DNA from: Pyxicephalus adspersus
Taxonomy: Eukaryota > Chordata > Amphibia > Anura > Pyxicephalidae
Reading direction: 5' to 3'
NCBI RefSeq assembly: GCF_032062135.1
Contig: NC_092861.1
Coordinates: 140,639,965 to 140,703,964 of the forward strand
Length of the DNA: 64,000 bases
Positions 46,601-58,600 of this stretch are shown here, one piece after another. The translations under genes were made by a program, and so were the position numbers. Numbering within the stretch: position 1 is the first letter of the stretch; each line of letters opens with the position of its first letter. The notes beneath the pieces were generated by a model. It made no database searches and had not been told where the DNA came from. It was given only the letters and a program-made list of their open reading frames with translations.

Positions 46601-49600
46601 TCCCTAAGGAGAATTAAAGTAAAGTAATAATACCTAAAAAAAATGTAACATGTTCCTGCTTTTTCTGTTTTAAATGTGAATTTTCATTTTCTGTTTTAAA
46701 ACTTAGTTTCCCTAAGCAGGGCGGTTGACGAATTGACTTTAAGTATACCTNNNNNNNNNNNNNNNNNNNNNNNNNNNNNNNNNNNNNNNNNNNNNNNNNN
46801 NNNNNNNNNNNNNNNNNNNNNNNNNNNNNNNNNNNNNNNNNNNNNNNNNNNNNNNNNNNNNNNNNNNNNNNNNNNNNNNNNNNNNNNNNNNNNNNNNNNN
46901 NNNNNNNNNNNNNNNNNNNNNNNNNNNNNNNNNNNNNNNNNNNNNNNNNNNNNNNNNNNNNNNNNNNNNNNNNNNNNNNNNNNNNNNNNNNNNNNNNNNN
47001 NNNNNNNNNNNNNNNNNNNNNNNNNNNNNNNNNNNNNNNNNNNNNNNNNNNNNNNNNNNNNNNNNNNNNNNNNNNNNNNNNNNNNNNNNNNNNNNNNNNN
47101 NNNNNNNNNNNNNNNNNNNNNNNNNNNNNNNNNNNNNNNNNNNNNNNNNNNNNNNNNNNNNNNNNNNNNNNNNNNNNNNNNNNNNNNNNNNNNNNNNNNN
47201 NNNNNNNNNNNNNNNNNNNNNNNNNNNNNNNNNNNNNNNNNNNNNNNNNNNNNNNNNNNNNNNNNTGCATGCTTCTTACATCCATTACAAGGTAGGGCCA
47301 TCCTCTATATAAAATGGAACAGTAGCAGTACAAATACTCTTGTTGTACTTGAATATTAAAACAAATGAGTTAGGGGAAGTTCAGACTGACAATAGGATTG
47401 CTGTGTAGTTGCTGCTTCTGCATACCGTTGAACCTTTGCCTCGGGGGAGACGCAGCAAGAAGCTTCCACTCGCGGCAGCCTTACAAAGAATGAATTGGGT
47501 CATTCTCACTGCAGCACTGGCTCTTAAAGCGGAACTTTCGCTAAGATAAAAAAAAAATGACACCTTTACTTCCGCAGAGCTCTTGATCTCTCCATTCGGT
47601 CACTGTTGTCCTGGATTCTTCCTTCGTCCCGGTGCGGAGGAACCGTCAGGCACCGCCATATTCTTACTTTATTTTCTGGCTTCTGCCTACGTCACCCAAC
47701 CACGCACTGTGCAAGCGTATACTTCTGTAAATGTAAAAAAAAGAGTGATGATCTCACTGCGCATGCATTTTTATTTAATTGAGGGAAAAGCCTCTTCTGC
47801 TTATGCCCGAGATCGATATATACTTCATGTCTCCCGAGAGGTTCTGGGCTTCCCATTCAGTCTTGCTGCGGCAGTAAAAAATAAAAAAGGTCTTTCCTTT
47901 TTTTATAAAAAAAAGATATTTGGCGAAAAAACACATTTTTTCCTAAAATGATTCATTACTCTTTTATATAAAGTAAAAATTGTGGTGATAGGTTCGCTGT
48001 AAAGAATCATCATACTGTGTACTGTAGTTCACTTACCCCCGCAATCAAATATGCAGATTCCGGTTCTAAGTGTCAGCGCTGTGGTGTGAGTCACTGAACC
48101 GCTGGGAGCCTTGTAGGATCACTTGATCACAAGGAAGGCCCTTACTGACTCAAACCAAATGACCCAAATAATACCTTCAACTAAAATACCATTATGGAGT
48201 AGACTGGCCCCCTATTAGCAGTATTAGCAGAGATTAGCAATATTACAGTGTTTTTATGTGCTGTTACATATTGATGGCAAATCATCTTTTTAGCCTACAG
48301 TCCCCCAGTATTGCTTAGGCTGCAATTCCTTTAATCCAAAACTGTAGATCATTGACCAGTCAGTAATGCTTCACAGCATTGTAATCTTCAGGCAGGTATA
48401 GAACATTTTTTGCAGGAGCAACTATTCACATTTGTTTTCAATTGTGCATTTAAATGTTTCACATTATACAAATTACACATTATAGTATTTTATCACTTTC
48501 CATGGTTGTTGAGATATGCAGAAGTATTTGGTCTTATAGTCCAACCAGTTGTATCACGGATGAAGTTAAGGGGCAGTTAGCTGAGGCTTTATAGGGTCAG
48601 TCTTGGGTTAGGGTTAGTTAAGCTGCTCCATGTCTTTGATTTCTCTATCAGCTTTTGGATTTATATTTTGTGGTCATTTATTGCCAAAATAATGAGGAGA
48701 GGTGTGCCCTGAAGCTAGACTTTAATGTTGTATCTGCAAGGATTTTCTTAAATCTTCTTTCCCTTTTGACTGATGGTATTTCATTAAAAAGCATTTCTGG
48801 ACCCAGGTGGCAAATATTATTGTATTCTGCAGCCCTTTAATTGTCTTTGGCTTCCACTTCCCACATTTGGCCCGTGTGACCTCATCTGTCTAGTAACATT
48901 AGATGATCTAAATCTATCAGTGTGACTTCCTTGGAATTATTATTGGTCTGTGAAAGTTCACAAACTAGCAGTTAACAGAAGCAGTAAAAGTAATATGTTT
49001 CTGCCAGTCAGCAGCTTTACAAGTTCTCAGAGAAGCACAATGTTCCCTGAAGGGCTGAAGCCTCCTGCTTATCACCAGGCAGAGAATTCTGTTTGATAAA
49101 ATTTCACTGTATAGCAGAGCACCTAGCACTTATCCCACACTTCTTGGTGTGTAAAACAGCTTGTCCTTTCCTAGTTGCTGTGGTTTCTCCCACTGGCCCC
49201 AATGGCACTTCTATGTCCTACCAAAAACTAAGGGTCAGCAGGAGGGACCACAGTGACCTTGCATGGAACAAGCTGCTCTATACTCCCTACTTCTTCTCCA
49301 CCATGCAAGTCTATGTGATGAGGGGGTTTGGCTGTCGCACAGCTCTTCCATCAAAGAGCATTGATTAGGGGTGGGGGGTGGCAGCATATGTCTAAAAGGA
49401 ACACATTTTTTATAGCATTTTCAAGCACAAGGTAAACACAAACCATCACAACTCTGGAACTACAAGACTAAAGATGAAAATTCGTGGGACTTTACTCTTT
49501 AGGGGTAATTGAAAGCAATATTCTTTTTGTAGCTCAGTCATCTAGATTAGTAATTCTCAACAATTTTTAACAAAGATGAACCCTTAAAATAAGTTTCAAA

Positions 49601-52600
49601 TCTTCAGGAAATACCTTCTATAATTTCTATATCCACAGCTAACAGTACATAAGCTTGACTGTCATCGGGAAGAATGCCTCTTACATTGCTGGCCATTGGG
49701 AAGAATGTGACCCTTACAGATAGCCAAAAAGATCATTGTGTCACTTAAACTGACCTGAGAGGTGCAACCCTGGGTGAGAAACACTGACCTAGAGCCACCT
49801 AAAGCCATAGATAGTTTCTGAGAGTTCTAGAAAGACTGCATGCTATATTAAAATATTGGCATCTTGGTGAACAGTTGCTCACATAGAGGGGCAACTTGTG
49901 AGGTGTGTATACTTTAAAGTAAAGTCTAAGTCTAAATCCTGCGTTACTCACCTGTACCCGTTCCCTTGCAGGGCTACCATCTTCTTCTTCCTTCACTTCC
50001 TCCTTGCGATCTTTGGCCATCTTGTCCATTCATTCCCAGTATGTTCATGGGAAAACAGGAATGCCGGTTATACCGTCAACCAAAGCTGACACGTTTGCAT
50101 GCACAGCTTAGCTTTTTGCCAGAAACCCAGAGCAAACTTTAGTTCTACTTTAAAGCGGACCTAAACTCAAAACTTTTACTTTACATAAAAGGGTAGAAAA
50201 TCCTTTTATGTAAAGTAAAAATCTGCAACAGCTCTCTTTCTTACATAGTAGGTTAGGTTGAAAAAAGACATAAGTCCATCAAGTTCAACCACTTGGGAAA
50301 TAAACATATCCCAGATATAAAACCCTATAAGACATAATTGGTACAGAGGAAGGCAAAAAAAAACCTGGTACAATTTGCTTCAACAGGGGAAAAAAAATTC
50401 CTTCCTGATTTTATGAGGCAATCGGATGTTCCCTGGATCAACAGTCACTGTTATTTTTTACTTTAATGCCTTAATAACCAGTTATATTCTGTGCTTCCAG
50501 AAAAACATCCAGCTTTTTCTTAAAGCAATCTATAGTAGTTGCCGAAACTACTTCCTGAGGGAGCCGATTCCACATTTTCACAGACCTTACAGTGAAGAAT
50601 CCCTTCCTTATCAGGAGCTTAAACTTCTTCCCACTGGCCCCAATGGCACTTCTATGTCCTACCAAAAACTAAGGGTCAGCAGGAGGGACCACAGTGACCT
50701 TGCATGGAACAAGCTGCTCTATACTCCCTACTTCTTCTCCACCATGCAAGTCTATGTGATGAGGGGGTTTGGCTGTGGCACAGCTCTTCCATCAAAGAGC
50801 ATTGATTAGGGGTGGGGGGTGGCAGCATATTTCTAAAAGGAACAAATATTTTTTTGCATTTTCAAGCACAAGGTAATCTTAAACCATCACAACTGTGGAA
50901 CTACAAGACTAAAGATGAAAATTCATGAGACTTTACACTTTAGGGGTAATTGAAAGCAATATTCTTTTTGTAGCTCAAACATCTAGATTAGTAATTCTCA
51001 ACAATGGATTTTTAACATGGAGGAACCCCTAAAATAAGTTTCAAATCTTCAGGAAACCCCTTCCATAATTTCTATATCCACAGCTAACAGTACATAAGCT
51101 TGACGGTCATCGGAAAGAATGCCTCTTACATTGCTGGCCATTGGGAAGAATGTGACCCTTACAGATAGCCAAAAAGATCATTGGTGTCACTTAAACTAAA
51201 CTGAAAGGTACAACCCTGGGTGAGAAACACTGACCTAGAGCCACCTAAAGCCATAGATAGTTTCTGAGATTTCTAGCAAGACTGCATGCCATATTAAAAT
51301 ATTGGCATCTTGGTGAACAGTTGCTCACATAGAGGGGCATTTGTAAGCTGTGTATACTTTAAAGTAAAGTCTAAGTCTAAACCCTGCGTTACTCACCTAT
51401 ACCCCTTCCCTTTCAGGGCTACCATCTTCTTCTTCCTTCACTTCCTCCTTGCGATCTTTGGCCATCTTGTCCATTCATTCCCAGTATGTTCATGGGAACC
51501 CAGGAATGCCGGGTATACCGTCAACCAAAGCTGACGCTTTTGCATGCACAGCTGAGCTTTTTGCCAGAAACCCAGAGCAAACTTTAGTTCTACTTTAAAG
51601 CGGACCTAAACTCAACATTTTTTACTTTACATAAAAAGGTAGAAAATCTGCAACACCTCTCTTTCTTACATAGTTACATAGTAGGTTAGGTTGAAAAAAG
51701 ACATCAAGTTTATCAATTTCAACCACTAGGGAAATAAACATATCCCAGATATAAAATCCTAGAGGACATAGTTGGTCCAGAGGAAGGCAAAAATAACCCT
51801 GATACAATTTGCTTCAACAGGGGAAAAAAAATCCTTCCTGATTCCATGAGGCAATGGAATGTTCCCTTGATCAACAGTCACTGTTATTTTTACTTCAAAG
51901 CCTTAATACCCGGTTATACTCTGTGCTTCTAGAAAAACATCCAGCTTTTTCTTAAAGCAATCTATAGTCGTTGCTGAAACTACTTCCTGAGGGAGTTGAT
52001 TCCACATTTTCACAGACCTTACAGTGAAGAATCCCTTCCTTATCCGGAACTTAAACTTCTTTTCCTCCAGACGCAAAGAGTCCCTCTTGTTCTTTGTAAT
52101 GATCTCAAAGGGAATATTAGGCAAGAGAGTTTGCTATATGGACCATTTATATATTTATACAGGGTGATCATATCACCCCTTAAATGTCTCTTCTCAAGGG
52201 GGAATAGATTCAGTTCAGCTAATCTCTCCTCATAGCTGAGCTCCTTCATTCCTTTAATTATTTATTTGCCCTTCTCTGCACTCTCCCCAATTCAACAATG
52301 TCCTTTTTGTGAACTGGTGCCCAAAACTGGACTGCATATTCCAGATGTGGTCTGACCAATGCTTTGTACAGAGGGCAGAATAATGTCTCCATCTCTGCAG
52401 TCTATTCCTCTTTTAATACAAGAAAGTTCTTTACTAGCTTTAGATATTGCAGCTTGGCATTGCATGCTGTTATTAAGTCTATGATCTACCAGAACCCCCA
52501 GATCCTTTTCCCAGCTGTTTCTCAATCATATCAATTCTGAGCCATTTAAGGCAGTGACATTGCTATTATAAATTTGGACTTGAGCTCTGCCATTTTCCTT

Positions 52601-55600
52601 TGTGTACACAGAGTTAAAAAAATTGTTTAGTAAATCTGGCTTGTCTTTATCCCCAGTTACCAACCCAGCGACATCATTTAAGGAGCCTACATGCTCAGAT
52701 CTGATCTTTTTGCTATTAATATTTTTGAAAATTTTTGGGGGGTTTGCCTTACTTTTCTTTGCAACCTGTCTTTTATTTTGAAGTTTTGCACATTTTATCT
52801 CCTTTTTACATCTTTTGTTATATTCTTTATAGGTTTCAAATGATGAAGGTGATCCTTCATTTTTATATTTTTGGAATGCCCTTGTCTTGTTCCTTATAGC
52901 TTTTTTAGCATCAGCTGTAGGCCACATAGGTTTTAATTTTAGCCTCCTAAACTTATTACCGATTGGAATATATTTTTCAGTTCGCTTTTGTAGAACAGAC
53001 TTGAAACATTCTGTTCTGCCTTCTTTGAGGACAATATTGTTTCCCAGTCCAAGTCACAGGGAGCCGCCCTTAATAAAGGAAAATTTGCTCTCTTAATTTT
53101 AAATGCTTTTGTCTTTCCTGTTTTTGCTTCCTGTTTACAGCTTACATTAAATTAAATCAAATTATGGTCACTGCTACCCAGATGCTCTTTTATTTGCACA
53201 TTTGTTATAAGATCTGCATTGTTAGAAAGAACTAGGTCCAGCAGAGTATCATTTCTAAAACTGTGTACCATAAAATGATCATGTATTAAATTCACAAATT
53301 TTCTCCCTTTTGCTGTTCCTGTAGTGCCATTACTCCAGTCAATGTCAGGGTAGTTGAAATCTCCCATGATTAAAACACTTCCACTTTTTGCTGCTTTTTC
53401 TATCTGTGCTAGTACTTGATTTTCTATTTCTTCCTTAGCACTGGGCGGCCTATAGCAGACTCTAATCATTAATTGTGTGTTATTCATCCCCACATTCAAC
53501 TCCACCCATAATGCCTTAACCTCATCGCTTGTTCCCTCCGCAATTTCTTCTTTCACATTCACTTTTAGATCACTTCTCACATACAGACCAACACCACCAC
53601 CCTTTTGTTTGACTCTGTCTTTACGAAAGAGAGTATACCCAGGAATATTGACAGCCCAGTCATGCGAAGAACAAAGCCAGGATTCAGCAATACCAACTAA
53701 GTCATAATTCTCCTCACTCATTAAGGCTTCCAACTCCATCTTGTTTGCTAGACTTCTAGCATTGGTGAACAGGCTCTTTAAACCATTGCTGCCTTTACCA
53801 TCATTGTTTGCAATATCATTTTGTTTTTCAATACAACTAGTACTGCACAATCCAATGTTTGTTTGTAACATGGGAAGCTCCTTACAATTATCCAATATCC
53901 TCCTCCCAACTATAGCCAATCCACCCTCCACTAGTGTCTGACCCCTGACTAACCTTTCTGCCACCTCATTTGACTGTCCCACCCCCCTCTGTCCTAGTTT
54001 AAATATCCCTCCACCATTCCTCTAAATCTTTCCCCTAACACAGCAGACCCCCTTTCATTTAGGTGCAAACCATCTCTGGCATACAGTTTGTACCCCAATG
54101 AAAAGTCAGCCCAGTGCTCTATGAACCCAAACCCTTCCCTTCTACACCAGGACTTAAGCCATGTGTTTAGCTGCCTAAGCTCCCTCTGCCTTTCCTGTGT
54201 TGCACATGGCACAGGCAATATTCCAGAGAACATAGCCTTGGAGGTCCTTTTCTTCAGCCTGAAACCTAGTTCCCTAAACTGATTTTTAAGGATCCTCCAT
54301 CTTCCATTTCCAACATGGACCAAGACAGATGGGTCCTGTCCAGCCCCTCCCAGTAGTTTGTCCACTCGGTCCACCACATGCCGAAACCCTGGCACCAGGG
54401 AGACAGCAAACCATTCAGTTGAAGGGATCCGGGCGACAAACTATTCTACCAGTCCTCCTGATGATAGAATCCCCTATGACTACCAATTGTCTTTTCCTTT
54501 CTTTCTGAATAGAGAATGGAGCGCAAAGCCTGCCGGGATACCTACATCACAAATTTCGGGAGGCTTTTGGCTGCTCCTTCTGTGCATGCCCTGATCTCGG
54601 TCATGCGCAGAAGAAGCCCTTTCTTTAATGCAAGAAAAAATTGCCGATCTCATGCATGTGCAGTAAGTTCGGCAATCTTTTTTCTCATCTACGTCACCCA
54701 ATCTCGCGCCTGCGCAGTGCGAGACCAGGTGATGCAGGAAAAAGAAAGCTGAAGAGGAAAGAAAAAGATGTCGGCAGGCCGCAGACGGATACCGTGATGA
54801 CGCGGGACCAAAACGAAGAAACCTCCCGACTGCTCTGCGGGAAAAAAGGTACCGGTAAGTGTTTTTATTTATTTTGGGTTTAGTTCCTCTTTAAGTTTCC
54901 ACTGTCACACTAACATTGCTCAGGGTGAAGCAGAGACACAATGATAATATTCATTGCTATTTGAAGGCACCAAAAAGTAAAATGGAAAGTTAGATTAACT
55001 TGTTTGTTTTTGCCAGTGCAAGTACATTTAATAAATATAAAATAAAACCCAAAACATTTACAGTATTTTGCAGTGTATATCCAAACACATTGTTTGCATT
55101 GACTTGACTGGTTTCTTCATCTGGTTTTCAAAGAACACTAATAAAAAGCTCATCATTACTTAAAAAAATCTATTTTTTGCTCCAAAAGAACATTAAACAC
55201 AGTCACTAGAATCCCAACAGGTTAATATAATTGCCAAAGTTATTTCAAATCTTGTCTTGTCTTCAGTTTTTTTTTCACACAATACCTGGTGATTTTGCCA
55301 TAAAGGAAGCTGTCTTCTCATTGTGCTCCTGCACTGTCACCCTGCTTCTGGTAGAAACAACATTCAACCTTTCCATTGTCCACCATTGTCACAATATCAG
55401 GAATGTGGTCAAGGGTAATGATTTGCAGCCGATATTGGAGGAGATGCATGTAGACGCAATGAGCTTGATTTTTACTAAAGCTCTCCCAAGACTGGAGTAT
55501 CCAGGGAGAAGCTGAATGAACCAGCAAACGTAGGATGGGTTTCCTAAAAATCATTAGCAATTAGTTGGCAAATGTTTGCAGCCCTTGACCAGATCCATAA

Positions 55601-58600
55601 CAGTTTTCCTGGGTCGTCCAGGTTCTCCCATGATAGTCTATCTTCCCAAGTCTTGGAAAACTTTAAATCAGGCCCAATGGGGTTGATTTACTAAAGCGAT
55701 AAATGCTGTTTGCTTATGAAAAGTGCATTATTCCTTATTAGTTGGTGAATGCTGTACAAAATTCACTTTGCAACGAATACCCAATCATGTGCAATGAAAA
55801 AACAGTATTTTGCTTGCACATAGTTGAAGCTAGTAGACCTTCTCCTGGCAGAGTGATAATTCATTTTGCTAAGTCAACAACCTAAACAGTTTTTTGTATA
55901 TGAGACCCTGTGTGCAAGGAAACATCAGCATTGAGATGCAAAAATAGATGAATTATTAGCAAATGAAATGTTATCTGAAAAATTATTTAGATCTATTTTA
56001 ACGTTGGAATACAGTACAGCTGTGTTCTGTGATTGATATTTATTTTCTGTGGAAAGCATGGAGATGATGTGCTTTTGTTGCACAGAGTAGCCATGGGGAT
56101 GTTGTTGAAAAGTCTATGTTTACATGGAATCCATGAGGCACTTCTGAGATTTTCAGGCTTTGTGATCTGTCAGGAGTCTGGTTGTACATTCATCTGGGTA
56201 TTGCAGTGTCATTGCAAGAACCCTTCTCCTGACTACACAGATGGTGCTACATTGTTTGTCTCTCACTTACCCGGCCCCCTGAGTCTCCAGAGACACCCAC
56301 TTCATACACATTTAATAGGGGACAGGAGACTTAATAAACACTTCATTAGGAACGTTCTGAAGGCGGGTTGCGAACTATGACTTTTAAGCTACACTCTTGT
56401 GTGCATGAAAGTCTTGTCTTTGTACTGAAGTTGTGCAGACACACACGATGATGTTATGTTTTGTCATCCCAGCACGGGCAATCAAGATGGTCAAAGATCA
56501 TCTGGAAGCGGAAGAATAGAAGGAAGATAGCAGTGTCCGAATCTGGAACGTGGACAGGTGAGTTGGCTGGGTTCCACTCTTGGAAGTCAACCTGCTAATG
56601 TGAACTAAGCATTATGCAAAATCTACGTTTTGGTACACGAAGGTTGAGCACCAATAGGAGAAAACTTCTTTTATGTCAGCACCTTGTAGTGTTCAACATC
56701 ATAACCTTACAGCAATGGAGTTCTGTTTTTTCAATGAATTTACAGCTTTTCTCTGACAGCTTTGTATATTTTGTTGGTTTAACTTCTTTTTTATTGTTTA
56801 TTCCATGTTTATTTTATTTATAATATATTGGTTGTTAAAGCAGAACTTACACTTACCTTTACTGGTGTACAGACCTTGGTCCATCCACAAACCGAGCCTA
56901 GAGAGTCCCGTGCTGTCTCAGCGTCTTTGTGATGCATGACGCGTCATGACGCATGCCCGATTGGAGGAAGAGCAGCCCACAGAACCTGGGATATTTGACG
57001 CAAATGGATCAGGAAGCTGCAGATTTTTTACTTCAGTCTTTACCACTCCACCGGTAAAGACAGAAGAGGGGAGACCTTCCCAAAAAAGTATAACCCCCCC
57101 CCCAAATTTTTCCATTATATACAAGTAATAGCCACCCTTTTATAGTATGTTAAAATTTTGATGATAGGAACTCATTAGGCCTTTGAAAATAGTTTTAATA
57201 AAAGCTTTTAGAAAATTTTGCCTAGTCCAGCAAAAAACACATATAGACACCTTGAGGCGATCATTCCATTCCAAAGGCAATTGACCAAGTTTGTAATAAA
57301 TACAGGTAGACTGTAATGCACAATAAATATGATTTCTTTTAGTATAAATGTAACATCTGAAGCTGCGAAGGTGAAAGTATAAATAATTCCTCCTTGAATG
57401 TGTGTTTATAGATTTTCTTTGACATTCATGGTGACTAATGACCCATAAAGTTTATGAGGTCATCACCCACTATAGATCCAAAAAAGATCAATAAACTAAT
57501 ACTTAGCTATTCCTTTTGGCGTTATAATTACCGTTCCTGAGAATTACTGTGTCTTTCTTATAAACCAGCAAAATTTTTATATTGTGCGGCAGATCACAGA
57601 TTCCTCAGGACCTTCAGACTGTACCTGCTGTAAAAATAGCAGCAACACAAACCGTGAGACTGAGCCACTCTTCGTATTGTGGGGAAGAGGGGAGCGTGCT
57701 ATAAAGCAAAACTTTAACTTTCTAACTTGAAATAAAACCTTTCATGGAGGTAATAAGTAGGGAGATGTCAGGCATACCTCCTGTTCTATGATGATAGTTG
57801 CCTGGCTGTTATATCAATTTGGTTTTAGCAATTTCTGAGTCACCAACCAAAAAAAAGAATGCAACACTGAAGTAAAAAATAGAGTTACAAATGTTCTGCA
57901 CACACCAAAAATGACTTAAAAATGCTGGATTTGGACTATTGATTGTCATCTTGGTGCTGTTGCTTTTTAGATGTTAGGTGGATATCTTTCAGTGTTGGTA
58001 TCGTAAAAGCTAAAAGAAAACTAAACCCAGTGGATACTCACCTGTCCCCATTCCATCATTTTCTTCCCTCTTCTCTTCCTCATTCTAATTTTCGGTCATC
58101 TTGATAGACTGGGCCGGGGTAATGTAACACATTTATTCAATCCTGGCCGGCACAGGAGAAGCCGGGATGTGGGCAGAATAAAGCCCTGTCTGATGCCATA
58201 TTTTTAAAGTGGAACTTTAGCTCCATTTTAAGCATGCTGCTGATAGCAGGTAAAAACTTTTCAGCAATTAGGGTAGTGGCTACGTTATGGTCATGGGTTG
58301 TTGTGTTAAGTGTGGGTTTAAGGTTATGATTTAGTGCAGTGTTTCTCAACCTGGGTTCCGTGGAACCCAAGGATTCTTTCAGGGGTTGTTGAGGTTCCTT
58401 GAGAAATGAGCAGTTTGGACCTCTCATGTGATTCAGCAAACCTGGACGATCCAGCAAACCTGGAATGGATCTGGTGTAGAATTGAAAACATTTGCTAATA
58501 AATAGCAAATTATTTTAGGAAATCCATTCCAGGTTTGCTGAATTACCCAGCTTCACTGATGAAAATGTATCCTTTTGAACCTTGAAGAGCTTTAATAAAT

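Larger units (their letters stand above)
49187..50629. repeat. Tandem segmental duplication, copy A (1.44 kb)
   Basis: From CACTGGCCCCAATGGCAC at 49191 this copy is nearly identical to copy B, offset by 1441-1445 bp throughout (for example AGCGGAC at 50154 and 51599). The unit contains unique-looking sequence, a hAT MITE, family B MITE material and a LINE 3' end. The few differences are mostly single bases and short indels. Confidence 0.9.
51660..54490 (-). mobile_element. CR1/L2-type non-LTR retrotransposon, defective
   Basis: A long minus-strand LINE. In element order: ORF1-like region with an esterase-like (SGNH) domain at 54480-53994; ORF2 endonuclease at 53982-53152; ORF2 linker at 52927-52526; C-terminal ORF2 segments at 52525-52292 and 52249-51903; then the 3' tail ending in CTATGTAACTATG-type 8-bp units near 51665. 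The reverse-transcriptase core is missing: the linker (...TALNGSEL) joins directly to ...[15 protein letters not shown] near 52520. The element also carries frameshifts and stops, so it cannot be autonomous. Confidence 0.85.

Noticed and set aside
46614..47359. Long ORFs of 200 or more codons
   Set aside because: They run across 515 N bases and have no real sequence content.
49093..50809. Conserved-looking 60-residue frame present twice ([14 protein letters not shown]...)
   Set aside because: The two copies are identical because of the recent tandem duplication, so similarity does not indicate selection. No splice context or known domain.
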